This document shows, in pieces, positions 36,512-44,241 of a stretch of 64,000 nt of DNA (position 1 is its first letter; the number at the start of each line of letters is the position of its first letter). The position numbers and the translations under genes are program-made. This DNA is from Faecalibacterium sp. I4-3-84. GTDB taxonomy: Bacteria; Bacillota; Clostridia; Oscillospirales; Ruminococcaceae. The DNA lies in NCBI RefSeq assembly GCF_023347255.1, contig NZ_CP094466.1, forward strand, positions 434,001 through 498,000. The letters run 5' to 3'. A model generated the notes under the pieces. That model had not been told where the DNA came from, did no database searches, and was given only the letters and a program-made list of their open reading frames with translations.

Positions 36512-37218
36512 AGGTTTGTTCCCTTCCAAAGCAAGAATTTTCTACAGATTTCTTTATAATTTTTTTCTGAAACTCTAATCGTTGTACTATTTCGAAGCTG
36601 CGCACTGTAGCTAGCTATCTTATCAATATAATGCATATTCACCAAGAAGCTTTTTTGCAACCGAATAAAGCCTTGGTCGGAAAGGAAATTATCATAGTCT
36701 TCTAATTTTCCAAGACATTCTATGGTTTCACCATTCAACAGAAAGACCTGTACTCTTCGCTGAGAAGTTCCCTCAAAGTAGAGAATATTTTTTATAGCTA
36801 AAGGCAGGATTCGGTCCCTTTGTCGAATTTGAATAGTGCGGTTATTATCATATAGTTTTTCTTGCAGATCATCCATACAATCAGAAAGTTCTTCATCTAA
36901 TTGTGTTTTGAGAAGATATCGAAAAGCGTTCACCTTATATCCTGAAGGTGCATACTTAATAAAGGATGTCACAAATACTAATATCATCTCTGGATATCGT
37001 TGATGGAGTACCTTTGCAACATCTAGTCCGTTAATTTCCGGCATATCAATGTCAAGAAAGGCCACCTGTATAGATGATAAATCATCTTCAAGTAGATTTT
37101 TGCTAGAGGAAAAAATTTGGCAATCATATAAAAGATCTTTTCTAGCGCAGTACTCCTTTATTTTCTTGTCTAGTATTTTAGAAAATTCCAACTCATCGTC
37201 AAGAATTACAATCTTCAC
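36508..37218 (-). CDS. agrA: AgrA-like LytTR response regulator
   Basis: The receiver domain has IVILDDE at the start, the phospho-acceptor in AFLDIDMPEINGLD and a late Lys (LLKTQ). The C-terminal LytTR domain contains ILYFEGTSQRRVQVF and GFIRLQKSFLVNMHYI. I take GTG 37218 as start because VKIVILDDE is the usual N-terminus and GGAGG precedes it, though 12 bases away; ATG 37263 is an alternative. LytTR domains bind paired 9-bp repeats on a 21-bp period, exactly the layout found at three promoters in this island. Confidence 0.92.
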   Translation of the reverse strand: MKIVILDDELEFSKILDKKIKEYCARKDLLYDCQIFSSSKNLLEDDLSSIQVAFLDIDMPEINGLDVAKVLHQRYPEMILVFVTSFIKYAPSGYKVNAFRYLLKTQLDEELSDCMDDLQEKLYDNNRTIQIRQRDRILPLAIKNILYFEGTSQRRVQVFLLNGETIECLGKLEDYDNFLSDQGFIRLQKSFLVNMHYIDKIASYSAQLRNSTTIRVSEKNYKEICRKFLLWKGTNL

Positions 37219-37386
37219 GGCACAATCGAACCTCCGTATCTTTCTCTTATATTGATTAACCATACCGCGAAAACCTCCATATTGTCAACATTATTTTTGC
37301 AATTCGCATCTTTAGCACAATTATCAAGCATTCATGTGTTAAAGTCAAGAAAAATGCTGATTATTAGCATAAAGTGGGATTGGTGC

Positions 37387-37629
37387 ATGAAGATATATGA
37401 TTATGCCGGCAAGAAGAACATTAGTGGGGAACGGATACGAGAAGCACGAACACGGCTCCATCTGACACAAACAAATCTTGCTGTTCAGCTTAAACTTGTA
37501 GGCGTTGACGTGGAACGCGATTCTATAAGCCGTATCGAAATTGGAACACGATTTGTTACCGATTACGAAATTCGCGAATTATCAAAAATTTTGAAAGTTA
37601 CTCCCACATGGCTTCTTGGGATGGAGTAA
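37387..37629 (+). CDS. Xre-family helix-turn-helix regulator
   Basis: The 80-residue product has RIREARTRLHLTQTNLAVQL, VERDSISRIEIGTR and ELSKILKVTPTWLLG, a complete Cro/C1-type DNA-binding domain with nothing else. It is divergent from agrA and could regulate the island, perhaps by repressing agrAC. This is a positional guess. Confidence 0.82.
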   Translation: MKIYDYAGKKNISGERIREARTRLHLTQTNLAVQLKLVGVDVERDSISRIEIGTRFVTDYEIRELSKILKVTPTWLLGME

Positions 37630-37636
37630 CCAAACG

Positions 37637-37671
37637 AAAAGTGTAGCGGTTTGTGACTGCTGCACTTTTTT
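37637..37671 (+). terminator. Terminator after the Xre regulator
   Basis: AAAAGTGTAGC pairs imperfectly with GCTGCACTTTT and is followed by six T. Confidence 0.7.
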
Positions 37672-37673
37672 CG

Positions 37674-38707
37674 TATTATAGCAATTTTCAAAATTAAAGC
37701 GAGTAGTTGCAAGAACGAAACCATCCGGCACAGTCGGATTGCGAAATATGCGCAAAAGCAGTCTGGAAGACATCCGGCAGAGCATCGGCTGTCCGTGCTT
37801 TGAGTTTGCGGAGGATAGCTTTGACCTTCGACCAGAGTTTCTCAATCGGGTTCAAATCAGGGCTGTACGGTGGCAGGTAAAGACAGTGTATGCCGGATTT
37901 ATCCAGAAGTTCTTTGACTGCCTTTGCATGGTGAGATTTCATGTTATCCATGACCAGAACCGAAGTTTTGCTCAAATATGGAATCAAATCGTTTTCAAGA
38001 TAATCCTTAAAACGGGCAACGGTAGTTCCACTGGGAAATGTGGTATAGTGGTAGATTCTGTTTGCCTGAATTGAAGAAAGAATCGTTGTATTCTTCGGCT
38101 TGCACAGTGGTGCAGAATCGACTGCTCTGTTTCCGCCCAAAGCATAGGCGTAGTGTCTGGTCATGTCCGTGTTGCAACCGCTTTCATCCAGAAAGACAAG
38201 ATCATTGCTTTTGTACCCAGATAATAAGGCCGTTCCAGTCTTTCCGCTTCTTCGCCACATCGGGGACGCTCCTGTTCGGCAGCGTGAAGGGATTTCTTTT
38301 TGCGGCGGCAGCCCTGCTTTTGTAAAAACCTCCAGACAGTATCAATGCTGGCTGGAAGATTCAACGTCTGAATGATTTCCAGACAGGTGATATCCAGCTG
38401 GGCATTCAGAAGATTCAGGATGTTCTGACCCTCTGTTTCTGTAATTTTGGGCTTACATCCACGGAGATTTGTCTGCGTTTCATAGCTGCCGGTTTCTCTT
38501 CTGCGCTTCAGCAATCGGTAGATCGAACTGGTGTTTACAGAAAAGCATTCTGCCAGTTCTTTTACACTGATACCTCTATCGTATGTCTCCAGAATCAACT
38601 TTCTTGCTTCATTACGTAGCATAACATCCACCTTCTTTGCTTTTGTTATGCCACTTTTTGCGAAAAGGTAAAGTACCGTGCACTATATTTGAAAATCGCT
38701 ATAATAC
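37674..38707 (-). mobile_element. IS630-family insertion sequence
   Basis: The ends carry inverted repeats TATTATAGCAATTTTCAAA (left) and, read inward from the right, TATTATAGCGATTTTCAAA, bracketing a transposase region. Length is about 1.03 kb, usual for IS630-like elements, and the ends abut TA. It lies between the Xre regulator and the second regulator-box promoter. Confidence 0.85.
37694..38631 (-). pseudogene. IS630-like transposase in two frames
   Basis: The N-terminal part (38161-38631) has the helix-turn-helix region ([20 protein letters not shown]). The C-terminal part (37694-38260), in another frame, has the DDE core: [31 protein letters not shown] and PPYSPDLNPIEKLWS. Between them near 38200-38260 the reading frame appears to move twice. 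Many IS630 elements use programmed frameshifting, but the double shift suggests decay. Confidence 0.8.
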
Positions 38708-38782
38708 TCCTAAGACCAAGTAGAGGGTCTTAAAATTATTAAACTTTTTCGATTCTTGTATCCAGCTGATATGAATAGCCAT

Positions 38783-38845
38783 CTCACCGCAGAAACTATG
38801 GCTTTTACGGCAAATCTCTCAATTTTGTCTCCTTGTGTGTTATAG
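38783..38845 (+). promoter_or_regulatory. Promoter with LytTR-type box pair, before the secreted-protein gene
   Basis: CTCACCGCA (38783-38791) and TTTACGGCA (38804-38812) are 21 bp apart; TATAGT (38840-38845) begins 27 bp after the second. The TATGGC spacer also matches the agrB element. Downstream lies a possible 7-codon leader frame (38882-38905, MQKGKKM) with its own GAGGTG, then the gene at 38947. Confidence 0.8.
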
Positions 38846-38946
38846 TACAGTTATACATTTTAATGGATTGAGGTGACACCAATGCAGAAAGGTAAGAAGA
38901 TGTAGACACTCAAATATTTGATTTTTCATAATTTAGAGGTAAGAAA

Positions 38947-39573
38947 ATGAAACGTTTTGTTGCTTTGGTTCTTTCCACGTTTGTTTTATTTGCTGCAGGA
39001 TTGGTTTCATTTGCTGCTCCTGTACATAGCAATTCTCCTGCGCAGTGGCATGCGACGGCAGTACTAACCAATACTGATACTGGTGAAAAATCCTTCGTGC
39101 CTATTAATTTGGCAGAAAGCTCCATAAAAAAAACTAGCGATTCCTCACAATGTTTTACTGAAAAAGCAACAGTATACTTTAAGATTTCTAATAGCGAGAT
39201 TCAACCTTGTTATTCGGATACATCTATTTCCGAAACAGATGTTAAGGCAACCATTAAAATCACTTATAATCGTTCTAGTGATAAAATACAAGTGACCAAT
39301 GTTAGCGGTTCATGGATACCCGATAATTCTCAAATTCAAATAAGTAACCGATCTGTTGATTATGGTGATGGTGGTCCTCTCAGCAGTGGTCATAGTGCGC
39401 ATCAAAAACCAACATCAAATTCTTTTTCCTACACAACCGGCTGGCCATGGGTGACATGGTATCCTGCTTCGTCTGATGCAATGAGTGGCGCAAGAGCGTA
39501 CTCGACTGCGACAGTATCTGTAACTGGTATGAGTTCGCATACTATTGAGGTGTTTGTGACAGCCACAAAATAA
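38947..39573 (+). CDS. Secreted protein of unknown function under agr-type control
   Basis: The 208-residue product begins with a signal peptide (RFVALVLSTFVLFAAGLVSFAA). The mature part is Ser/Thr-rich and probably beta-structured, with no known motif, two Cys (residues about 67 and 91) and a Trp-rich patch (TGWPWVTWYP). GAGGTAAG precedes ATG 38947. Its promoter has the same paired boxes as agrB, so it is likely a quorum-regulated exoprotein. I do not recognise its family. Confidence 0.8.
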   Translation: MKRFVALVLSTFVLFAAGLVSFAAPVHSNSPAQWHATAVLTNTDTGEKSFVPINLAESSIKKTSDSSQCFTEKATVYFKISNSEIQPCYSDTSISETDVKATIKITYNRSSDKIQVTNVSGSWIPDNSQIQISNRSVDYGDGGPLSSGHSAHQKPTSNSFSYTTGWPWVTWYPASSDAMSGARAYSTATVSVTGMSSHTIEVFVTATK

Positions 39574-39595
39574 TTAATCGAGGGAGCAAAGTATT

Positions 39596-39838
39596 TTGTT
39601 GTTTGAATTCAAAAAAATATCCTCTTCGTTGAATTATGAAAGGGCAAACAGAATCGGGGAACTGTTGTCTAAGAATAAAATTGCTTATCAATTAAAGCCT
39701 CGTGTTATGTCGGTCTATAATATTTTTGACTCTGCACATTTAGGAAATATGAGTAATCAAAAACCGAAGATAACTTATTCTGTTTATGTGAAAAAATCCG
39801 ATATACAGTCGGCGATCGAGCTCATGAAAAAGATTTGA
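39596..39838 (+). CDS. Small DUF2007-like protein
   Basis: TTG 39596 follows GAGGGAG at nine bases. The 80-residue product (MLFEFKKISSSLNYERANRI ... YSVYVKKSDIQSAIELMKKI) resembles small alpha/beta proteins of the DUF2007 type, which pair a helix on 'ANRIGELLSKNKI' with a C-terminal strand-helix. It is 22 bases behind the secreted-protein gene and thus co-transcribed. Function unknown. Confidence 0.6.
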   Translation: MLFEFKKISSSLNYERANRIGELLSKNKIAYQLKPRVMSVYNIFDSAHLGNMSNQKPKITYSVYVKKSDIQSAIELMKKI

Positions 39839-39975
39839 GGTTAAACATTTTAGTTCTTCAACTTTCAACTTGCAAAATCGATAAACAAGGAAAAGTAAAT
39901 AACGATAACAACATTTAACTTCCAAGTTTTAAAGTGCGGATTCAGCAAATATTTTCTTGGTCTTCACAATTACGG

Positions 39976-40116
39976 GGCTGTTGCAAAATAGCTCTTTGGA
40001 AAAATAACGCTCAAAACCCGGAACTCTTTCGGATCCAAAACGGTTCAAAAAGAGTTCCGGGTTTCTTGTTTTGCACTATTTCTTTGTACAAGGAGCTATT
40101 ATATTTTGCAACAGTC
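39976..40116. repeat. MITE-like palindromic element
   Basis: Outer repeats GGCTGTTGCAAAATAGCTC (39976-39994) and, inverted, GAGCTATTATATTTTGCAAC... (40094-40116) enclose a second hairpin, CCCGGAACTC...GAGTTCCGGG. It is 141 bp with no coding capacity. The GGCTGTTGCAAAAT end resembles those of some IS families. The inner hairpin recurs at 60856-60906 in the chromosome. Between 39840 and 39975 I see nothing. Confidence 0.65.
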
Positions 40117-40221
40117 TCATGAAGCCATCAGCAATATCGTTTATCCGCATGAGTTGTTTTTGCTTCTTGCAGGAGAAGGTGCCAATTGATACTTACAATG
40201 GTTTGATATGACAATATCCAT

Positions 40222-40284
40222 CTCACTGCAAAAAATATGGCATTCACTGCATTTTGGGCAGCTGTAAAATTTTTGTGATATAGT
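40222..40284 (+). promoter_or_regulatory. Promoter with LytTR-type box pair, before a short RNA
   Basis: CTCACTGCA (40222-40230) and TTCACTGCA (40243-40251) are 21 bp apart; TATAGT (40279-40284) begins 27 bp after the second box. The first box and spacer (CTCACTGCAAAAAATATGGC) nearly match the agrB promoter. Confidence 0.8.
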
Positions 40285-40290
40285 AAGAAT

Positions 40291-40424
40291 CGAAGTAAGT
40301 GTGTACTTCATAAAACAATCGTATGATGTAGCTTTGTTCAGCTCTTGCGGTTGCATGATTGATACCAGCACAGCATAGGGATTCACCGTACAGAGCGAGT
40401 GAAGCCCTGATGCTGTGCTTTTTT
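40291..40424 (+). ncRNA. Candidate agr-controlled small RNA (about 134 nt)
   Basis: Transcription from the TATAGT at 40279 would begin near 40291 and meet a strong terminator at 40368-40424: GCACAGCATAGGGATTCAC pairs with GTGAAGCCCTGATGCTGTGC before six T. No frame longer than a few codons with a ribosome-binding site lies between. It may be an RNAIII-like effector of the island, or an attenuated leader of the SARP-like gene at 40447. The transcript is inferred. Confidence 0.55.
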
Positions 40425-40446
40425 ATTTGATACGAGGTGAGATTTT

Positions 40447-41766
40447 ATGCGTCAGTCTGATCATGAGTACGAAGAACGGAGCTTTGGAGATATTCAACGT
40501 GCAATTGATTTTGATAACAGTATGAACGACCTAGAATCGCAATTGTATTACCGGCGTCTTTCCCCGAAAGAAGTTGCCCAGCAGGTGCTGAAAGCTACCT
40601 GTCAATTCTACGATGCTGACTGGTGTGGGTTGATTCAGGTTGATCTTGATCTGAACTTGTGGACACCTTTCTGGTGGTTCAACACGGGTGCAACGGACAA
40701 AACAATGCTTTTGACCGAAGAATATGAATCCGCTGAATTTCTGGATCGGTGGGTACAGGCTGTCCGTAAGGGTATTCCGATGGTCGTTCCGGATGCCGAG
40801 GCGACAAAAGAAACCTATCCTGCGGAGTACGACCTGTACCAGCGGCTTGGCATACGGTCTGTCATTGCCGTTTCTCTGGAACCGCGCCCGGTCGCGCTGC
40901 TCGCCGTCCGCAATCCCAAACGGTACATCCAGCAGACCAGTATGCTGCGGATTCTGGCCTATGTGCTGCTTGCATCGTACAACGAACAGAAAATGCTGAA
41001 TCGGCTCCAAATGGCGTATATTCCTACTTCGATTCAAAGCAGCAAGGACATCTATGTCAGTCTGTTTGGCGAACTGAGCATCAGTACGTCCAAAGGCGTT
41101 CTGAAAGAAGCCGATTTTAATTCTCCGAGAATCAGCCGACTGATTTCGTATCTGCTGATCTCCCGCAAAAATGCTATTTCTCCGCAGGAGATCACGCAAA
41201 CACTCTGGCCGGATGATTCAGACAATCCCGCCAAGAACGTCAAAGGGCTGGTTTACCGTTTACGCCAGAAGTTCAGTATTATTTCGGATGAACCATTGGT
41301 TTTATCCTCCGCATCCGGATATCAGCTTAACCCGGAACTCCATATTATGACGGATTATCAGCGTTTTGATGAACTTGTATCTTCCGCTGTCAGAGCGTCC
41401 TCCGTAATCAACAAAGTGGACATCCTTAAAAATGCTCTTGACCTCTACCATGGAAGGGTCTTGTCCTCCGCAGACGGAGAACATTGGCTCATTCAGTTTG
41501 CCACAAAATACCATCTTTCCTATATGAGTGCTGTCAGTGAACTGCTGAAGCAGCTGGATTCGCTGCGTTCTTATGACCTGCTCAATCAGTACGCCATGAA
41601 GTCTCTGGCCATCGCTCCGGATAATCCGAAAGCATACTGCTGGCTGATTCGCTCCCTGAAAGCGCAGGGAATGAATGAACTTGCAACCAATGAACTGGCC
41701 GCAGCAAAGGAACATCTTACCACGGAAGAATACGAAGAAATCCTTGCATTTGGAGTCAATCGGTGA
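40447..41766 (+). CDS. SARP-like transcriptional activator (GAF, winged helix, BTAD)
   Basis: ATG 40447 follows GAGGTGAG. The 439-residue protein has a GAF-like N-terminal domain (about 40-190), an OmpR-type winged helix (about 205-290, with SRLISYLLISRKNAISPQEI and GLVYRLRQKF) and a bacterial transcriptional activator domain of helical repeats (about 305-435). This is the order of SARP-like regulators, which bind heptamer direct repeats on an 11-bp period. Exactly such repeats begin 12 bases after the stop. It probably controls the downstream structured RNA and sigma-like gene of the ICE. Confidence 0.85.
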   Translation: MRQSDHEYEERSFGDIQRAIDFDNSMNDLESQLYYRRLSPKEVAQQVLKATCQFYDADWCGLIQVDLDLNLWTPFWWFNTGATDKTMLLTEEYESAEFLDRWVQAVRKGIPMVVPDAEATKETYPAEYDLYQRLGIRSVIAVSLEPRPVALLAVRNPKRYIQQTSMLRILAYVLLASYNEQKMLNRLQMAYIPTSIQSSKDIYVSLFGELSISTSKGVLKEADFNSPRISRLISYLLISRKNAISPQEITQTLWPDDSDNPAKNVKGLVYRLRQKFSIISDEPLVLSSASGYQLNPELHIMTDYQRFDELVSSAVRASSVINKVDILKNALDLYHGRVLSSADGEHWLIQFATKYHLSYMSAVSELLKQLDSLRSYDLLNQYAMKSLAIAPDNPKAYCWLIRSLKAQGMNELATNELAAAKEHLTTEEYEEILAFGVNR

Positions 41767-41777
41767 GAATAATTCCT

Positions 41778-41891
41778 ATAACACTTTCGTAACACCTTCA
41801 TGTGACTTTCATAACACCTAAAATTCTTCAGAAAGGGGCAAAAACGGCTCCATAACACTTTCATAACACCGCCAGATGACTTTCATAACAC
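41778..41891. promoter_or_regulatory. Two blocks of four heptamers on an 11-bp period (SARP-type operator)
   Basis: Block 1: ATAACAC 41778, GTAACAC 41789, ATGTGAC 41800, ATAACAC 41811. Block 2: ATAACAC 41852, ATAACAC 41863, AGATGAC 41874, ATAACAC 41885. Each step is exactly 11 bp and most spacers are TTTC. The last heptamer ends 10 bases before TATGCT (41902-41907), a probable -10 box. Confidence 0.85.
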
Positions 41892-41901
41892 CGTCGTGTG
41901 A

Positions 41902-42095
41902 TATGCTTACAGGGCACGAATCGATGCCCTGCAAAAGCTGATCGCACGGCGGTTTTCTTTTTACGGGCTTCGATGCGCCAGAACAAAAACATATCGAAGC
42001 CTGAGATGCATTAAAGGCCGAGGATACTTATACTGCTTTCCATTTTCGGATGGAAAGGTATCGGTACCCTTTTCTTTAGTGCATCTCTTTTTTGT
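41902..42095 (+). ncRNA. Candidate structured leader or small RNA
   Basis: After TATGCT (41902) come a hairpin CAGGGCA/TGCCCTG (41910-41931) and another GGCTTCGAT/ATCGAAGCC (41966-42001). A large nested stem GAGATGCA (42003-42010)/TGCATCTC (42080-42087) then encloses CTTTCCAT/ATGGAAAG and ends in a T-run. No coding frame fits. It may be a terminated small RNA or an attenuator ahead of the sigma-like gene. Confidence 0.55.
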
Positions 42096-42124
42096 TGCCT
42101 AGAAAAGCCCGCAAACTGTCCCGC

Positions 42125-42180
42125 AGTGAAGTGTCCTCATCCTCCGCATCCAGCGGAAAGGACACTTCATGTTTCTTTTT
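42125..42180 (+). terminator. Second hairpin in the sigma-like gene leader
   Basis: AGTGAAGTGTCC pairs with GGACACTTCAT (42160-42170), followed by GTTTCTTTTT. It lies about 90 bases before ATG 42273 and may end the leader transcript or attenuate the gene. Confidence 0.65.
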
Positions 42181-42272
42181 GCCCTCTTTTCGTGGCTGGA
42201 ACTGGCCGCAAAGTATCCCTAGAATCTCCAAATTTCGACTTTTTACGCTTTATCGAAAATTTGGAGGTTTAC

Positions 42273-42755
42273 ATGAAATTCAATAATGGCTCGGAGCGTG
42301 TACGTCTGGAAAACAGGTGGAAGAAACTGCGTATCCAGTACCGGGAAGCAGGAATGTCAGAGGAAGCAATTCAAGAGATGTACAACTTTGATGTTCAAGT
42401 GGTCAACTCCGAACAGCGGTACTATCGACATTCAAAATACCTCGCCTTTAATGATGCAGACACGGAGGACACCCATAGTAACGACCGCTATGAAGAAGCT
42501 ATTTTGATGGCCGACACATACAGGGAGACCAAAAGTCGTTTTACATGGATCGGCGAAATTGAAGATGAACGCTTGCTCTCTGCCCTTGAGAAATTGAAAG
42601 AGGAGGATTTGAAAATTCTGACCTTATATGCCTATGACGGCTACACTGTTACTGAAATTTCTAAAGTTTTACGCTGCTCCCAGCCTACAATTAGCATCAA
42701 AATCAAACGAATTACTAAATTTTTGAAAAACTTTGAATTTGATGCTATGGATTGA
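42273..42755 (+). CDS. Sigma-70 region 4-like ICE regulator
   Basis: ATG 42273 follows TTGGAGG at ideal spacing; 160 residues. The C-terminal 60 residues (LLSALEKLKEEDLKILTLYA, GYTVTEISKVLRCSQPTISI, KIKRITKFL) form a sigma region 4-type helix-turn-helix. The N-terminus is helical and charged. Small sigma-like proteins of this kind are common in Tn916- and Tn1549-type elements and control excision or transfer genes. It lies downstream of the SARP-type operator and structured leader. Confidence 0.8.
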   Translation: MKFNNGSERVRLENRWKKLRIQYREAGMSEEAIQEMYNFDVQVVNSEQRYYRHSKYLAFNDADTEDTHSNDRYEEAILMADTYRETKSRFTWIGEIEDERLLSALEKLKEEDLKILTLYAYDGYTVTEISKVLRCSQPTISIKIKRITKFLKNFEFDAMD

Positions 42756-43201
42756 GCTTTCTCGTGAGCTAGTAAGTGAGGGGACAATTTCCCGGACGGC
42801 TACCGCCGCTGGTTATATGTCCACACTCACGAACCTTGAAAGCTGAATAGTTCAGTCGTCTGGTACTCAGAACAATGATACTTCCGTAATTCGCGGCCCG
42901 GTCAGAAAGTAGACGGGGTGGCTGAGATGCCAATGGAACGGTACAAGCCCGTCGCCAGATGATTCCCCACTCTCAGGGAGCCGAGGGCGAATATGAGAGA
43001 ACTTTATTCATATTTTCATCGCACTGCCAAATCGGCAGAGCAGTGATCTGCAATCCCAACACGATTCCCCAACGAATAACACGTTGGTTTGCAATAAAGC
43101 AGGAGCAGTCGGATGCCGTTTTCGGTCTCCGACAACTCCTGTTACTTTTACTTATCCATATCTATCCGCAAAACAACTACCCGACATAGGAGGACATCTC
43201 T
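42756..43201 (+). other. Noncoding stretch with hairpins
   Basis: No convincing gene is present in these 446 bases. I see a stem AGTGAGGGGACA/TGTCCACACTCAC at about 42773-42836 with an inner CGG/CCG helix. A second hairpin, GGAGCAGTCGGA/TCCGACAACTCC, lies at 43102-43139 just before the ribosome-binding site of the next gene. It may be a conserved leader or RNA of the element. Confidence 0.45.
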
Positions 43202-43429
43202 ATGGATGAATTGAATCCTACCGTGCGGGAGCAGGAGATCTACGAGGAAATGGAGCTGACCCCGGAAATGGTCAAATCCATCCGAACCCTCTGCGCGACC
43301 TGCCTCCGGCACTTCGTGGAAGCTAAGGCTTTCAAAATTGCGCTCGTGCCCAGCCCTGACAAGAGCATGGACACCTGCACGGTCTGCCAGACCAACCGTG
43401 GGCATGACTATGTTGTTATGCACCGGTAA
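43202..43429 (+). CDS. Conserved ICE hypothetical protein (75 aa)
   Basis: ATG 43202 follows AGGAGG. The product has TLCATCLRHFVEAKAFKIAL and a CTVCQTNRGHDYVV tail, two CxxC motifs that may bind a metal. It lies at the start of the gene run leading to the recombinase. I do not recognise a named family. Confidence 0.6.
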   Translation: MDELNPTVREQEIYEEMELTPEMVKSIRTLCATCLRHFVEAKAFKIALVPSPDKSMDTCTVCQTNRGHDYVVMHR

Positions 43430-43503
43430 GTCCGGCACTGCACTTTGTCAACGGGGAGGTGATAACACACCCCATTAAAATGAATGCCGCCATAAATTGA
43501 ACG

Positions 43504-43542
43504 AAGCCCGCTGCCAAGAAAAAGCAGCGGGCTTTGTACATA
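43504..43542 (+). other. Intercistronic hairpin with TACATA (site 5)
   Basis: AAGCCCGCTGC pairs with GCAGCGGGCTT (43524-43534) and TACATA follows at 43537-43542, just upstream of the PemK/MazF-like gene. Confidence 0.6.
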
Positions 43543-43563
43543 ACAAAACATGGAGGTGAACAT

Positions 43564-44241
43564 TTGCAGCAAAACTGGAAGTTCCGGCGCGGAGACATTT
43601 ACTACGTCCAATTCGGAAACACAAGTACCGGCTCGGAACAGCACGGCGACCGCCCTGCGGTCATCATTCAGAATGATGTGGGCAATACCTACGCACCGAC
43701 CCTCATCGTTGTCCCTCTGACAAGCAATACGGAAAAGAAAGTAAATCAGCCGACACACTGCTTATTGGAAAACGAAGGGCTGTCTATGTCCTCTATGGCT
43801 CTGGCAGAACAGATCTTCACCATCGACAAAAGCCGCATTTTGAAATACTTAGGGCATCTCGCCCCGGAAGATATGCAGCGGCTCGATTATGCCTTGAAGA
43901 ACAGTCTTGCCTTGAACCCACTGGGCAGCATTCGGAAGCTCAAGCCCATCATCCGCTCCACGGCAGCGTATGCGCCGCCGGAAGTAGTGGATGGCAAGCC
44001 GCCTGTCTATCCATACACACCCATTCAATCGTCCTTTGAGGACGCAGGGAGCGTGGAGGAAATGATGCTGTACACCGAGCTGCAATCCGCTGTTCATGCC
44101 ATGATACAGCGGCTCGAATACAGCTTTACCTTTAATCCCAGCCTGCTCACCATCCCGAAGCGTAAGCAGCAGGTCAGTGAGATTTTAGCAGAAGCTGAAA
44201 AATACATCTGGAGAATCCGGGAGGAAATGCAATGCGAATGA
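43564..44241 (+). CDS. PemK/MazF-family protein with C-terminal extension
   Basis: TTG 43564 lies six bases after GGAGGTG; no ATG is better placed. Residues 5-120 have the PemK/MazF fold signature (RRGDIYYVQFG, EQHGDRPAVIIQND, APTLIVVPLTS, MALAEQIFTIDKSRI), usually an mRNA endonuclease. About 100 extra helical residues follow, which ordinary MazF toxins lack. No antitoxin gene precedes it; the downstream DUF6551 gene overlaps by 10 bases and is the likely partner. In this setting it may be an element regulator and not a classic toxin. Confidence 0.83.
   Translation: MQQNWKFRRGDIYYVQFGNTSTGSEQHGDRPAVIIQNDVGNTYAPTLIVVPLTSNTEKKVNQPTHCLLENEGLSMSSMALAEQIFTIDKSRILKYLGHLAPEDMQRLDYALKNSLALNPLGSIRKLKPIIRSTAAYAPPEVVDGKPPVYPYTPIQSSFEDAGSVEEMMLYTELQSAVHAMIQRLEYSFTFNPSLLTIPKRKQQVSEILAEAEKYIWRIREEMQCE

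Noticed and set aside
40141-40386. 81-codon minus-strand frame over the box-pair promoter
   Set aside because: No ribosome-binding site or family, and it overlaps a promoter and terminator that read the other way.
41778-41891. Regular repeats as a CRISPR array
   Set aside because: Units are 7 bp on an 11-bp period with conserved spacers and no cas genes; this fits an operator. No CRISPR array was seen anywhere in the window.
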